Assembly: GCF_016862975.1 (NCBI RefSeq)
Contig: NZ_BONZ01000079.1
Span: 1-51,666, forward strand
Direction of reading: 5' to 3'
Origin: Rugosimonospora africana
GTDB taxonomy: Bacteria; Actinomycetota; Actinomycetes; Mycobacteriales; Micromonosporaceae
DNA length: 51,666 nucleotides
Shown here piece by piece: positions 11,544 to 20,885 of the stretch; within the stretch, counting starts at the first letter, position 1, and every line of letters begins with the position of its first letter. Made by a program: the position numbers and the translations under genes. Below the pieces are notes generated by a model. The model ran no database searches. It saw only the letters and a list, made by a program, of their open reading frames with translations, and was not told the DNA's origin.

Positions 11544-12518
11544 ATGGACATCACCGCCGCCGTGGTCCGCTCCTTCGACCACCCGCCCCGCTACGAATCG
11601 TTCGATCTGCCCGCAACCACCGGCGAGGACGAAGTGGTCCTCGACGTGCTCGCGGTCGGGCTGCACCCCCGGGTGCGCACCGGTGCCTCCGGCCGGCACT
11701 ACACCAGCACCGGCAAGCTGCCGATGGTCCCGGGCGTCGACGGAGTCGGCCGGCTTTCGGACGGCCACCTGGTCTACTTCGTGGCCGACGACGAGCTGAC
11801 CGGCCCGATGGCCACCCGTACCGTGGTCGACGCGCGCCGGTGCATCCCGCTGCCGGAGACCGTGGACGTGGTCAAGGTGGCCGCCGCGATGAACCCGGCC
11901 ATGTCGTCCTGGGTGGCACTGCGCCGCCGGGTGCCGATCCAACCCGGCCAGTCGGTGCTGGTCCTCGGCGCCACCGGCAACGCCGGCCAGATGGCGATCC
12001 AGGTCGCCAAGCGGCTCGGTGCCGGACGAGTGGTCGGCGCCGGCCGCGACCGGGAGCGTCTCGCTCTACTCCCGAAGATCGGTGCGGACGCCACGGTCGC
12101 GCTCACCGACGACGCCAACGCCACCGACGCCGCGCTGGCCGAGGCGGCCGCCGAGGTGGACCTGGTGATCGACTACCTGTGGGGCAAGCCGGCCGCCTCC
12201 GCGATCATGGCGCTGCTGCTCGGCCGCTCGGACCGCGGTCGCGAGCTGAACTGGATCCAGATCGGCGCGATGGCCGGTCCCACCATCGAGCTGCCGTCCG
12301 TGGCGCTGCGCTCGGCGAACTTCCGGCTGCAGGGCAACGGGCAGGGTGCCGTGTCTGCCCGGGCCTACCTGCAGGAGCTGCCGTCTCTGACGAACGAGAT
12401 CGACCGTGGCGGGATCGCGGTCACCGCGCGAGCGCTTCCGCTGGCCGACGTGGAGTCCGTGTGGACCGCCACCGAGGTACCCGGCGTCCGCACCGTACTG
12501 GTCACCGGAGAGGTCTGA
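11544..12518 (+). CDS. Zinc-less medium-chain dehydrogenase/quinone oxidoreductase
   Basis: ATG at 11544 with GGGGAG 5 bases upstream, as opposed to the frame start at 11517. The 324-residue protein has an N-terminal GroES-like part and a Rossmann nucleotide site VLVLGATGNAGQMAIQVAKRLGAG, the A/GxxGxxG form typical of NADPH-binding quinone reductases and enoyl reductases of the MDR superfamily. No catalytic zinc ligand set (GHE motif) is seen. The substrate is unknown. The FAD monooxygenase gene begins 3 bases after its stop codon, so the two are cotranscribed from the promoter at 11483 and probably act on the same aromatic or quinone compound. Confidence 0.87.
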   Translation: MDITAAVVRSFDHPPRYESFDLPATTGEDEVVLDVLAVGLHPRVRTGASGRHYTSTGKLPMVPGVDGVGRLSDGHLVYFVADDELTGPMATRTVVDARRCIPLPETVDVVKVAAAMNPAMSSWVALRRRVPIQPGQSVLVLGATGNAGQMAIQVAKRLGAGRVVGAGRDRERLALLPKIGADATVALTDDANATDAALAEAAAEVDLVIDYLWGKPAASAIMALLLGRSDRGRELNWIQIGAMAGPTIELPSVALRSANFRLQGNGQGAVSARAYLQELPSLTNEIDRGGIAVTARALPLADVESVWTATEVPGVRTVLVTGEV

Positions 12519-12521
12519 GCC

Positions 12522-13982
12522 ATGCCCGAAGTGATCATCTCCGGCGCCGGCCCAGCCGGTCTCACCCTGGCCATCGAACTGGCCCGGCGCGACGTGGATT
12601 TCCTGCTGATCGACAAGGCACCGGGTCCGTTCATCGGATCCCGGGGCAAGGGGATCCAGCCCCGGACTCTGGAAATCTTCGAGGACCTCGGCGTGCTGGA
12701 CCGGATGGTCGCGGGCGGCGGCGAATACCCCGCCCAGCGCGTCTACACCGACGACGGCCCGGTCGACCGGCACGTCATGGAGCGCCAGGACCCGTCGCCC
12801 GCGGAGCCGTACCGCAATCCGCTCATGCTTCCGCAGTTCCGCACCGAGAGCGTGCTGCGCGACCGGCTGGCCGAGTTCGGCCACGCCCCGCGGTACCGGC
12901 ACGAGTTGTTGGATTTCGAGGACGCGGGCGGCGGCGTGACCGCGCGGTTCGGCACACCGGACGGCGAGTCGACCGCGCGGGTCGCGTACCTGGTCGGCAC
13001 CGACGGCGGCTCCAGCCTGGTGCGCAAGACGCTCGCCATCGGGTACCCGGGAAAGACACTCGGCGTCCGGGCGTTCGTAGCCGACGTGCATGTCGACGGC
13101 CTGTGCTCCGATGCCTGGCACACCTGGCACGAGGGCACGCCGCGGCAGATCGCGATGTGCCCGCTGGCCGGCACCGACCTGTTCCAGTTCCAGGGCGGCG
13201 TGCCGCTCGACGGCGAGGTGGACACCTCCGCCGACGGGCTCACCACGATGCTGCGCGAGCGCACCGGAAGTGCCGGCATCGTCGTCCGCGACGTGCGATG
13301 GGCCTCGGTGTACCTGATGGGCGCTCGGCTGGCCGACGCGTACCGAGCCGGGCGGGTCTACCTGGCCGGCGACGCGGCGCACGTACACCCGCCGACCGGC
13401 GGGCAGGGACTCAACACCAGCATCCAGGACGCGTACAACCTGGGCTGGAAGCTCGCCTCGGTGCTGCGTGGGGCACCCGAGTCGCTGCTCGACTCGTACG
13501 AGCAGGAGCGCCGGCCGATCGCCGAATCCGTGCTCGGGCTGTCGACCCGGCTGCTCGACGAGGCCGCACGACGCGGGATGCGACGCGACCGGGAGGCACA
13601 ACAGCTCGATCTCGGGTACCCGCTCTCGCCGCTGGCCGGCCCCGGCGAACTTGCCGGGTACCGGGCACCCGACGCGCCGCTCACCGGTGCCGGCGGACAG
13701 CCCGTGCGCCTGTTCCAGCTCCTCGCCGGTCCACAGTGGACACTGGTTGGGTACGGGGTGCCCGGCACCCCGCAACCGCGCGCGGGGCTGCGCGTTCACA
13801 CCACCGGTCTCCACGGCGACATCGTGGACAGCGGCGGCCACCTGCGCAGCGCGTACGCCCTGTCGCCCGGCGACTGGGTCCTCGTCCGGCCGGACGGATA
13901 CGTCGCACTGGTCACGGCCGATTTCGTCACCGTCGAGTCCTATCTGGACCGGGTCGGGTTGTTCCAGCCGCGGAATCGATAG
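12522..13982 (+). CDS. FAD-dependent aromatic hydroxylase (PheA/TfdB type)
   Basis: 486 residues. Dinucleotide site IISGAGPAGLTLAIELAR (residues 5-22), the DG region LVGTDGGSSLVRK (about 157-169) and the second FAD motif YLAGDAAHVHPPTGGQGLN (about 280-298) are in the usual positions. The C-terminal 120 residues form the thioredoxin-like domain of this group (LVRPDGYVALV). Such enzymes hydroxylate phenols or aromatic polyketides with NAD(P)H and O2. It follows the dehydrogenase by 3 bp and lacks a strong ribosome site of its own, so translational coupling is likely. Substrate not assignable. Confidence 0.9.
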   Translation: MPEVIISGAGPAGLTLAIELARRDVDFLLIDKAPGPFIGSRGKGIQPRTLEIFEDLGVLDRMVAGGGEYPAQRVYTDDGPVDRHVMERQDPSPAEPYRNPLMLPQFRTESVLRDRLAEFGHAPRYRHELLDFEDAGGGVTARFGTPDGESTARVAYLVGTDGGSSLVRKTLAIGYPGKTLGVRAFVADVHVDGLCSDAWHTWHEGTPRQIAMCPLAGTDLFQFQGGVPLDGEVDTSADGLTTMLRERTGSAGIVVRDVRWASVYLMGARLADAYRAGRVYLAGDAAHVHPPTGGQGLNTSIQDAYNLGWKLASVLRGAPESLLDSYEQERRPIAESVLGLSTRLLDEAARRGMRRDREAQQLDLGYPLSPLAGPGELAGYRAPDAPLTGAGGQPVRLFQLLAGPQWTLVGYGVPGTPQPRAGLRVHTTGLHGDIVDSGGHLRSAYALSPGDWVLVRPDGYVALVTADFVTVESYLDRVGLFQPRNR

Positions 13983-13994
13983 CAGAGTTGGCTG

Positions 13995-15050
13995 TCAGGC
14001 GTGGTCGTTGGCCGGCGGGCCCGCGTCGATGCGCATCTTGAAGATGCGAATCGGGTACTCGATGGCCTGCCGGCCCCCGGCGAACACGGCGGCCCGGTTG
14101 AGCTGCGAAGAGGGAATCCACAGGAAGCCATCGCCGTCGACCCACATGGCGTCCGTCCAGATCAGCCGGGAGTCCTCGACAAGCGTGTCGATTCGCTTGT
14201 CCGGCCACAGCCGCAGAATGCGTCGGCGCTGGACATCGCCGAGGTAGATCACACCGTTGGCGTCGATGGCGGTACCGCCGGTGGTTCCGGCGTCCACCCA
14301 CTCCTCGACCCGCTCGCCGAGCGACGCGGCCGGCACGTCCGCGTCGTCCAGCCACCGCGTCTCGATCCGCGACAACGGTCCAGAGGCCGGTTGAAAGTAC
14401 AGGTACTCGCCATCCGGAGACACCTCCAGCTGGTCGGAGTGAATCCGTACTTCGTCGCCGTGCGGGTCGCGCAGTACCCGTCCGTCGGCGGACATCGGTC
14501 GCCGGTCGACCGTGCCCGGGTGGTGGTCGAGCGCACGGCGCAGGTCGCCGGTCGACCGGTCCAACACGATCAGCCCCGGCTGGCCCGAATCGGTGATGTA
14601 GACCAGGTCGCCGTTGAACCGGATGTCGCCGACATAACTGTGTTCCCCGGTCACCCGGCCGAGCTCGTACACGTCGATGACCTCGTCCGACCCGATGTCC
14701 ACGACGACCAGCCTCGGGCCGTAGGGCACGCTGGGCGCGCCGAGGTCGGGGGCGCCCGAGTCGACGATCCACAGGTGCCCGTCGGGGCCGATGCGCAGGG
14801 CATTGACGCGGACGAAGTGGCCGGCCGGATCGTGGTCCTCGCGGACCGCGTTCCAGCTTTCGTCGGGGTACGGGCGCGTCGAGGAGTCCGCGGCTACCTC
14901 CGCCACCTGGACACCGGGGCCGTCCGCTGACGGGAAGCTCACGAAGCAGCGGCCGTCGGTCGTGGTGGTGACGCCGGTGCAGACGCGATCGAGCCGGTAC
15001 GCCTCGATGAGGCGCGAATCCTGCCCGGTCGGGAGTTCGGTGGTACCCAC
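13995..15050 (-). CDS. Major royal jelly protein/yellow family protein
   Basis: The 351-residue product carries blocks typical of MRJP (PF03022) beta-propellers: VNALRIGPDGHLWIVDSG, GDLVYITDSGQPGLIVLDR, LRDPHGDEVRIHSDQLEVSPDG, YLYFQPASGPLSRIET and GVIYLGDVQRRRILRLWP. Bacterial members are poorly understood; SMP-30/gluconolactonase-like lactonase activity has been suggested for the fold. The start is uncertain: the frame stays open far upstream, but the domain begins near the GTG at 15050, where GGGGGA directly abuts the codon. No signal peptide is evident. It converges on the hydroxylase gene with a 12-bp gap. Confidence 0.78.
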   Translation of the reverse strand: MGTTELPTGQDSRLIEAYRLDRVCTGVTTTTDGRCFVSFPSADGPGVQVAEVAADSSTRPYPDESWNAVREDHDPAGHFVRVNALRIGPDGHLWIVDSGAPDLGAPSVPYGPRLVVVDIGSDEVIDVYELGRVTGEHSYVGDIRFNGDLVYITDSGQPGLIVLDRSTGDLRRALDHHPGTVDRRPMSADGRVLRDPHGDEVRIHSDQLEVSPDGEYLYFQPASGPLSRIETRWLDDADVPAASLGERVEEWVDAGTTGGTAIDANGVIYLGDVQRRRILRLWPDKRIDTLVEDSRLIWTDAMWVDGDGFLWIPSSQLNRAAVFAGGRQAIEYPIRIFKMRIDAGPPANDHA

Positions 15051-15171
15051 TCCCCCGGTCTTCCCCGCCAGGCCGGAGGCAAACGGCACGGCCGGCGGCG
15101 AACGGCACGGCAACGGCGCCGGGCACCGCGCTCGGGACCGGTCCCAGAACCGGACCGTTAGGCTTCCGCGA

Positions 15172-15858
15172 ATGAATCTTGGCACGGGCTGTCTCATCTT
15201 CTGCGTCAGCGTGATCCTGCTGGGTGCGATCATCGGAATGGCCCGCGCCCCCAAGGCCAAGGCCCGCCACAACGCCATCAATGACGCCATCCAGGCGATG
15301 GCATCCCAGTTCGGCTGGCGGTTCGATCGGAGCCCGACGCCGTACCTGAGCAGCATCCCGAAAATCAACAGCGTGCTGGGCGGGTACGGGGTCGACACCT
15401 TCGGAACCGCGATCAATGTCAAGCTCGTGGGCGAATGGCGCGGAGTGCCGATCACCGCTCTGCAGATCACCAATCGCAACACCGACCGCATCATGGTCGA
15501 CGTGATCCAGACCAACACCATGCTGTTGGTGCCCCGCCCGGTGCCCGGACCGGACGTGGCGCTCACGCAACAAGGGCTGTCGTGGAAGAACTTCCTGGAG
15601 CGGGATCGGCAGGTCGGCTATCCGCCCTTCGACTCCCTGTACCACGTGCACGCCCATGACGACCGGGCCGCCCGTACGGTCATCACCCAGCCCATCGCCG
15701 AGTTGCTGGCCACCGACCCCCGGATGCGGGAGAGGGTGTTGTTCTTCGGTCCCCAGCATCTGGCGGCGTTGTTCCCCGGCCTCGTCGCCCAGCCGCGGGC
15801 CGTCGCGGCCACCGCGGACCTGCTGGTCCAGGTCGGGCAGCTGATGGCAGGCCGCTGA
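15172..15858 (+). CDS. Membrane-anchored hypothetical protein
   Basis: 228 residues. Residues 5-25 (GCLIFCVSVILLGAIIGMA) form one membrane segment, with a basic stretch (RAPKAKARHN) after it, then a soluble domain with conserved-looking features such as MASQFGWRFDRSP, RGVPITALQITNRN and LVPRPVPGPDVAL. I do not recognise the family. It is divergent from the MRJP gene. A TAGGCT box at 15159-15164, 7 bp before the ATG, and the lack of a ribosome site suggest a leaderless mRNA. Confidence 0.65.
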   Translation: MNLGTGCLIFCVSVILLGAIIGMARAPKAKARHNAINDAIQAMASQFGWRFDRSPTPYLSSIPKINSVLGGYGVDTFGTAINVKLVGEWRGVPITALQITNRNTDRIMVDVIQTNTMLLVPRPVPGPDVALTQQGLSWKNFLERDRQVGYPPFDSLYHVHAHDDRAARTVITQPIAELLATDPRMRERVLFFGPQHLAALFPGLVAQPRAVAATADLLVQVGQLMAGR

Positions 15859-15982
15859 CCGTCAGCGGCCCCCCACAAGCCATTCGCGCTTGCCGTAACT
15901 CCCCGTTTGCGGGCCCGTTACTCCGGTGAGCACTTCTCGGCCACTCGAGGAGGTTCCGGCTTCGCTGACACGGGGGAAAATC

Positions 15983-16519
15983 ATGGGCTACTTCTGGCGG
16001 AAATCGTCAACGGCGTTACTGACACTCGCATTCACCGGCCTCGCGAGCTTCGGCCCGGCGCCCGCAGACGCGACAACCGGCGGTGCGAACGCCTCAGCCG
16101 GCTTCGCGAAGTCCGTCGAGCCACAGCCGATCGTGGGCATCGACTCGGTCACCCCCGACGAGGGATCGATGCGGGGCGGCTTCACCGTCACGGTCACCGG
16201 GGTCGGCTTCGCGCCGGGCCAGACCACCGTCCGGATCTGCGGCATCGACATCCCACCGGCCAGTGTCCCGGTCAACCCGCAGGGAAACATACTCACCTTC
16301 ACCGCGCCGGCGTGCACGGCCGGGCAGACGCAACTTCTCGTCACCACGCCGACGGGTTCGGCCTCGACGGTGTTCGTGTACGACGAGGAGACCCTTCCGG
16401 TCACCGGCAGCCAGATCCGGGCGCCGCTCATGGCCGGTACGGGCCTGATCGTCGTCGGCGCGCTCACGCTTGTCCTGGCACGCCGCAGGCCCCGTACGGC
16501 GGCCGCCGTGACGAAGTGA
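15983..16519 (+). CDS. LPxTG-anchored IPT/TIG domain surface protein
   Basis: I use ATG 15983, which has GGGGGAAA 4-11 bases upstream; GTG 15926 would add 19 residues. The 178-residue protein has a signal peptide (KSSTALLTLAFTGLASF to ADA), one IPT/TIG immunoglobulin-like domain (IDSVTPDEGSMRGGFTVTVTGVGF through TQLLVTTPTGSASTVFVY) and a complete sortase signal: LPVTG, a hydrophobic span of about 20 residues and the tail RRRPR. It should be attached to peptidoglycan by a sortase, none of which is in this window. Role unknown; a short display or adhesion module is plausible. Confidence 0.83.
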   Translation: MGYFWRKSSTALLTLAFTGLASFGPAPADATTGGANASAGFAKSVEPQPIVGIDSVTPDEGSMRGGFTVTVTGVGFAPGQTTVRICGIDIPPASVPVNPQGNILTFTAPACTAGQTQLLVTTPTGSASTVFVYDEETLPVTGSQIRAPLMAGTGLIVVGALTLVLARRRPRTAAAVTK

Positions 16520-16521
16520 CG

Positions 16522-17322
16522 TCAGGGTTTCCTGCCGACGGCACCGAAGATCGATGCCTGCAACGGAGTGGGGTGCTCGGTGGCGTCCGGATCGGGTCGC
16601 CATTCGCTCACCGCGACTATGCCGGGCTCGACCAGTTCGAGCCCGGCGAAGAACTCGCCGAACCCGGCCCGGTCGCGCGGGTATACATCGGACTGGCCGC
16701 TGCGCAGCGTGGCGTCCCAGTTTGCGGCCAGTTCCGGAGTGAGGAACTCCTTGGTGGCGCAGGACATGGTCAGGTAGCTGCCCGAGGGCAGCGACCGGAG
16801 CAGCGTGTGCACGACGTCCCGCGCGTTCGCCTGGTCGGGTAGGAAGTGCGCGATCGCCACCAGCATCAGAGCGACCGGCTGGTCGAGGTCGATGGTCCCC
16901 GCCAGGTCGGGATGAGACAGGATCCGCTCGGGGTTGCGCAGATCCTCTTCGAGATAGACGGTGCGGCCCTCCGGTGTGCTGGTCAGCAGGGCCCGGGCGT
17001 GGGCCATCACCATCGGATCGTTGTCCACGTATACCACCCGGCTGTCCGGGACGATGCGCTGCGCCACCTCGTGCGTGTTGTCGGCGGTCGGCAGTCCGGT
17101 GCCGACGTCCAGGAACTGGCGGACGCCGACCTCTTCGGCCAGATACCGCACCGTGCGCCGGAGAAAGGCCCGGTTGGCGCGGGCCGCGATCCGGGCTGCC
17201 GGATAGGACTTCGCGAGCAGGTCGCCGGACTCCCGGTCCGCGGCGAAGTTGTCCTTCCCGCCGAGCCAGTAGTTGTACCGCCTGGCCGGATGCGCGACCC
17301 CGGTGTCTAGCCCCTGATTCAT
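16522..17322 (-). CDS. SAM-dependent methyltransferase, Methyltransf_19 (DUF574) family
   Basis: ATG 17322 with GGGGAG 8-13 bases upstream; the frame extends to 17412 but without a ribosome site. The opening of GVAHPARRYNYWLGGKDNFAADRE is the signature of this actinobacterial family, followed by the SAM-binding loop FLDVGTGLPT and the acidic strand VVYVDNDPMV. About 266 residues, full length. Members are numerous in Streptomyces and Micromonospora, with no settled substrate. It ends 2 bp from the LPxTG gene stop codon (convergent). Confidence 0.9.
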   Translation of the reverse strand: MNQGLDTGVAHPARRYNYWLGGKDNFAADRESGDLLAKSYPAARIAARANRAFLRRTVRYLAEEVGVRQFLDVGTGLPTADNTHEVAQRIVPDSRVVYVDNDPMVMAHARALLTSTPEGRTVYLEEDLRNPERILSHPDLAGTIDLDQPVALMLVAIAHFLPDQANARDVVHTLLRSLPSGSYLTMSCATKEFLTPELAANWDATLRSGQSDVYPRDRAGFGEFFAGLELVEPGIVAVSEWRPDPDATEHPTPLQASIFGAVGRKP

Positions 17323-17467
17323 CCCGTCTCCCCACTCGGATGCCGCCATCGTAGTGAACCGCGACGCCGGCACCATCGGTCGCACGGTCTGCTTCCACGT
17401 CGGGGTCGCCACCCACCTCGGCGGCCGACGGAGTTGGCCGCCGAGGATCGGCAGGATTGGGCCTAGA

Positions 17468-18241
17468 ATGCGCGAGGTGAGCTTTGAGGTGGGCGCGGAC
17501 GCTTACGGCCGGTTCATGGGGCGGTATTCCGAGCCGTTGGCAGCGAAGTTCGTCGCGTTCGCCGGCCTCACCGAGGGACGGCACGCTTTGGACGTCGGTT
17601 GCGGGACCGGGGCGTTGACCGCCGAGCTCGTCGGGCGTCTCGGTACCGAAGCCGTCTCCGCGGTCGATCCGTCGAACGCATTCGTCGCGGCGGCCCGGTC
17701 GCGCTTCCCCGCCCTCGACATCCGGCGCGCCAGCGCGGAGCGGCTGCCGTTCGCCGATGACGCCTTCGACTTCGCGCTTGCTCAATTGGTCGTGCACTTC
17801 ATGAAGGACGCGGTGGCCGGGCTGCGGGAAATGGCCCGGGTCACGCGTCCGGACGGTGCGGTCGCCGCCTGTGTGTGGGACCACGCGGGTGGCGGCAGTC
17901 CGGTGAGCGTGTTCTGGAAAGCCGTTCTGGACCTCGATCCGGACGCACGCGACGAGTCGGCGCTCGCCGGCGCGCGGGAGGGACAGCTCGCCGAGTTGTT
18001 CGCCGCGGCCGGGCTGCACGGCATCGAGTCCACCGCGCTGACGGTTCGGTCGAGCTTCGCGAGTTTCGAAGAGTGGTGGGAGCCGTTCACGCTCGGAGTG
18101 GGCCCGGCGGGAGAATACGTCCAGGGGCTCGACGCGAGGCGGCGTGAGGCGTTGCGGGACCGGTGCGCGACACTGCTTCCCCGGGAGGGGCCCATCGAGA
18201 TCGTCGCCTCCGCGTGGGCCACGCTCGGACGCGCATCCTGA
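17468..18241 (+). CDS. Class I SAM-dependent methyltransferase
   Basis: Motif I LDVGCGTGALTAEL, motif II VSAVDPSN, the post-I region ASAERLPFADDAFD and LREMARVTRPDGAVA give a complete Methyltransf_11-type fold; the C-terminal SFASFEEWWEPFTLG is typical of ubiquinone/menaquinone-like or small-molecule methylases. ATG 17468 gives 257 residues; a TAGAAT box overlaps this codon, and GAGGTGA upstream of the in-frame GTG at 17489 makes a start there equally possible. It is divergent from the Methyltransf_19 gene and converges with the phosphotransferase gene. Confidence 0.85.
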   Translation: MREVSFEVGADAYGRFMGRYSEPLAAKFVAFAGLTEGRHALDVGCGTGALTAELVGRLGTEAVSAVDPSNAFVAAARSRFPALDIRRASAERLPFADDAFDFALAQLVVHFMKDAVAGLREMARVTRPDGAVAACVWDHAGGGSPVSVFWKAVLDLDPDARDESALAGAREGQLAELFAAAGLHGIESTALTVRSSFASFEEWWEPFTLGVGPAGEYVQGLDARRREALRDRCATLLPREGPIEIVASAWATLGRAS

Positions 18242-18272
18242 CCGTTCGGAACGGGGCTCGCGGCGGTTCAGG

Positions 18273-19061
18273 TCACAGCGCGGATCGAAGGTCCGCGGAA
18301 ATGGCGCCGAGCCACCGCAGTTGGCCGGCGAGATACTCGAGGGAAGCCGCGGCGTCGGAGGGGCCGACGGGTGCGTACTTGACGCGCTCCACGTCGCGAA
18401 GCTTGGCCCGTTGCAGGGCGGGAAGGATCGCGAGCCGATCGGTCAATCCGTAGGCGTCCACGAACAGGCGAAGCCGTGCCGGCAGGTCCGGCACGGGATC
18501 GAATCCCGCTTCCCGTAGCTGGCCAGGAGGGCTCAGGGGCACAAAGCCCCAGGCCGCTGCGGCGAGGTCGTCGATCGGGTCCACCGGTTGAGCGGCGTCC
18601 CAGTCGATGAACGCCGCCGGGATCCCGTAGCGGTAGACGGTGTTCCACGGACCGAGGTCGCCGTGCGAGACAATCTCGCCGGGCCGGGGCGCCGCCGGGT
18701 GGAACCGGTAGTCGACGACTGTCGGCGTGAAACCGGCGGCCGCACGGTGCAGCCGCCGCACGAGCTCCGCCGCACCGGCCAGAGCGCGTTCGGTCCGGGC
18801 GTACGACGGCAACCGAGCCCCGTGGCCGGGTTGCCACTGTGGGTCCGTCGCGACGTCCCCGTCGAGATAGGTCAGGATTTCCCGGCCGGCTTCGATACCA
18901 ACCACACGTGGCGCTCCGGTGAATCCGGCCGACTCCAGGTGGCGCAGGTACTCGTGCACGGCCGCGGACCACGAGCCCAACGGGCGGTACACCCGGTCGC
19001 CACGACGGGCGATGTTGTCGGTCATCCGGCCGCCGGTCAGCGGCTGCTCGTCGTCTTCCAT
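18273..19061 (-). CDS. Aminoglycoside phosphotransferase-family kinase
   Basis: I start at ATG 19061 (262 residues), where the protein begins MEDDEQPLTGG; the open frame to 19178 lacks gene character. The catalytic loop IVSHGDLGPWNTVYR and the metal-binding Asp in FIDWDAAQPVDP are intact, as in APH and choline-kinase-like enzymes that phosphorylate hydroxyls of small molecules. The N-terminal lobe is short (REILTYLDGDV hinge). Resistance, sugar or metabolite kinase cannot be told apart from sequence. No strong ribosome site precedes it, so a leaderless start is possible. Confidence 0.83.
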   Translation of the reverse strand: MEDDEQPLTGGRMTDNIARRGDRVYRPLGSWSAAVHEYLRHLESAGFTGAPRVVGIEAGREILTYLDGDVATDPQWQPGHGARLPSYARTERALAGAAELVRRLHRAAAGFTPTVVDYRFHPAAPRPGEIVSHGDLGPWNTVYRYGIPAAFIDWDAAQPVDPIDDLAAAAWGFVPLSPPGQLREAGFDPVPDLPARLRLFVDAYGLTDRLAILPALQRAKLRDVERVKYAPVGPSDAAASLEYLAGQLRWLGAISADLRSAL

Positions 19062-19204
19062 CAGAGTGCTATCCCAGGTACAGCGAGAACTGGCGGGGTT
19101 CAGTATGCCGGCTCCTCCGTCTAGAGGATGAGCGCGAGTCCAATCCCTGGACCGATCCGCCGCACCGGCATCAGTCACTAGCGTCCCTCGATGAAGGAGG
19201 GAGC

Positions 19205-20722
19205 ATGATGATCCGGAAACTACTCACCCTGCTCGCCGCGGCCCCGCTGGTGCTGAGCGGGGCGACCGCCGCCGCCGCTCAGGGCCCGGCCCCGCGCGGC
19301 TGCGCCGGGCTCACCACCGCTCACATTCCACAGGGGACGGTCGCCTCGGCCACCGTCGCCGACGGCTACTGCCAGGTCCAGGGCGTACTGAAACCGGCCA
19401 CCAAGTTCACCATCAAGCTGCCGGTCAGCGGCTGGACCGGCGAGTACGTCCAACAGGGATGCAGCGGCCTGTGCGGCCAGGTCCCCGACCTGACGTTCCC
19501 GCTGTTCGCGTTCAGCTGCCCGGCCGCACTGGCCAAGACGCTGGTGGTGGCCGGCGACGACACCGGGCACACCGGTGACCCCGAGGGTGCGCAGCCGGCC
19601 ACCTGGGGCGCCGACCCGCGGGCCCGCGTCGAGTTCGGGCTGACATCCGAACACCGGCTGCGGCTGGCGTCCGACGCGCTGATGACCGCGTACTACGGGC
19701 ACGGCCCGGCGTACCGGTACTTCGACGGCTGCTCGACCGGCGGCCGACAGGGGCTCAACCTGGCCCAGCGCTTCCCGGCCGACTTCGACGGCATCCTGGC
19801 CGGCGCCCCGGCCAGCAACCTGGGACCGCTGGTGCTGCTGGAGGCGTGGGTGGCCACCCGCAACACCGACTCGCACGGCAGGCAGATCCTCGGCCCGGAG
19901 AAGATCCCGGCCCTGCACGATGCCGTGGTCAGGGCGTGCGGCGACGTCATCCAGGACCCCCGGCAGTGTGGCTTCCAGCCGTCGTCACTGCGCTGCCCGC
20001 CCGGCGTGGACCGGCCGACGTGCCTGACGCCGGCACAGGTGGCCGCGGTGGTGGCGTTCTACCGCGGACCGAACGGCCTCTACAACGGGGGGATGCCGTA
20101 CGGGTCCGAACTCGGCTGGATCGACCAGTTCGTGGTCCGTTCCGGGTCGCCGCTGAACGGCAACGCCGGGACGATCGCGTTCAACTCCCTCAAGTACCTG
20201 GCGTACCCGACCGTGCTGCCGGACAGCTTCACGCTCACCGACGTCCAGTTCACCAAGGCCACGTACGACCGGCTCAGCCTGCTCGGCGACACCCTGTACA
20301 ACGCCAACAACCCCGACCTGTCGGCGTTCCGGGCGCACGGCGGCAAGCTGATCCTGTACCACGGCTGGGCCGACCCGTTCATCCCGCCGTTCTCCACAGT
20401 GGACTACTACCGGGCGGTACAGGAGCGGGGCGGCGCCGACGCGTACACCCGGCTCTACATGATTCCGGCGGGCTACCACTGCCTGTTCGGGCCGGAATCA
20501 GACGACAGCCCGTCGGAGATCGGCGTGCCGGAGTTCCTTCAGCCGCTGATGGACTGGGTGGAGAAGGGCACCGCCCCGGGCGTGATCAACGTGCCGACGG
20601 TCAACGGTGACCTGACCGACGTGATCCGGGACCTCGACGTGGCGCCGTTCGACGCACTCGCCCCGGTCAAGACCGCGCCGGGCAGCCTGAACGCGAACTA
20701 CCACTACGTCGGCAGCTATTGA
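19205..20722 (+). CDS. Secreted tannase/feruloyl esterase family protein
   Basis: ATG 19205 after a strong GAAGGAGGG. Signal peptide 1-25 (ending AAAAQ). The 505-residue protein has the nucleophile motif DGCSTGGRQG (Ser177), Asp390 in HGWADPFIPP and His425 in GYHCLFG. Cys176 and Cys426 next to Ser and His form the CS-D-HC arrangement known in this family, where a disulfide holds the triad. The family hydrolyses gallate, ferulate or related aromatic esters of plant polymers. It fits the other secreted polymer-active proteins in the window. Exact substrate unknown. Confidence 0.9.
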   Translation: MMIRKLLTLLAAAPLVLSGATAAAAQGPAPRGCAGLTTAHIPQGTVASATVADGYCQVQGVLKPATKFTIKLPVSGWTGEYVQQGCSGLCGQVPDLTFPLFAFSCPAALAKTLVVAGDDTGHTGDPEGAQPATWGADPRARVEFGLTSEHRLRLASDALMTAYYGHGPAYRYFDGCSTGGRQGLNLAQRFPADFDGILAGAPASNLGPLVLLEAWVATRNTDSHGRQILGPEKIPALHDAVVRACGDVIQDPRQCGFQPSSLRCPPGVDRPTCLTPAQVAAVVAFYRGPNGLYNGGMPYGSELGWIDQFVVRSGSPLNGNAGTIAFNSLKYLAYPTVLPDSFTLTDVQFTKATYDRLSLLGDTLYNANNPDLSAFRAHGGKLILYHGWADPFIPPFSTVDYYRAVQERGGADAYTRLYMIPAGYHCLFGPESDDSPSEIGVPEFLQPLMDWVEKGTAPGVINVPTVNGDLTDVIRDLDVAPFDALAPVKTAPGSLNANYHYVGSY

Positions 20723-20764
20723 CCGGGCGTTTCGCCGGGGCCAACGGGACGTAGCACCCGACGC

Positions 20765-20857
20765 ATAGCGAACGGATAGCGAACGGATAGCGGCGGTTGT
20801 GAGGCTTGTGACCGGCCCGCAGGACGCGGGCCGGTCCGGACAGCGATCGGGCTGTCC
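20765..20857 (+). promoter_or_regulatory. Leader of the CHAP gene: 11-bp tandem repeats and two hairpins
   Basis: ATAGCGAACGG occurs twice in tandem (20765-20775, 20776-20786) with a third partial copy. Then come a 10-bp hairpin (20811-20820 with 20826-20835) and a 7-bp hairpin (20838-20844 with 20851-20857), 29 bp before the start codon. Cell-wall hydrolase genes in actinobacteria often have structured leaders, but I cannot match this to a known riboswitch. Confidence 0.45.
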
Positions 20858-20885
20858 GTCCCATCACACCGGTAACGGGGGAACT

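Noticed and set aside
13927-15759. 610-residue minus-strand frame over the MRJP and 15172 genes
   Set aside because: Low-complexity Arg/Gly/Pro composition, no start signal, and it covers two better-supported genes.
20800-20885. c-di-AMP (ydaO) riboswitch ahead of the CHAP gene
   Set aside because: The gene context is suggestive, but I could not match the conserved core; only two simple hairpins are visible.
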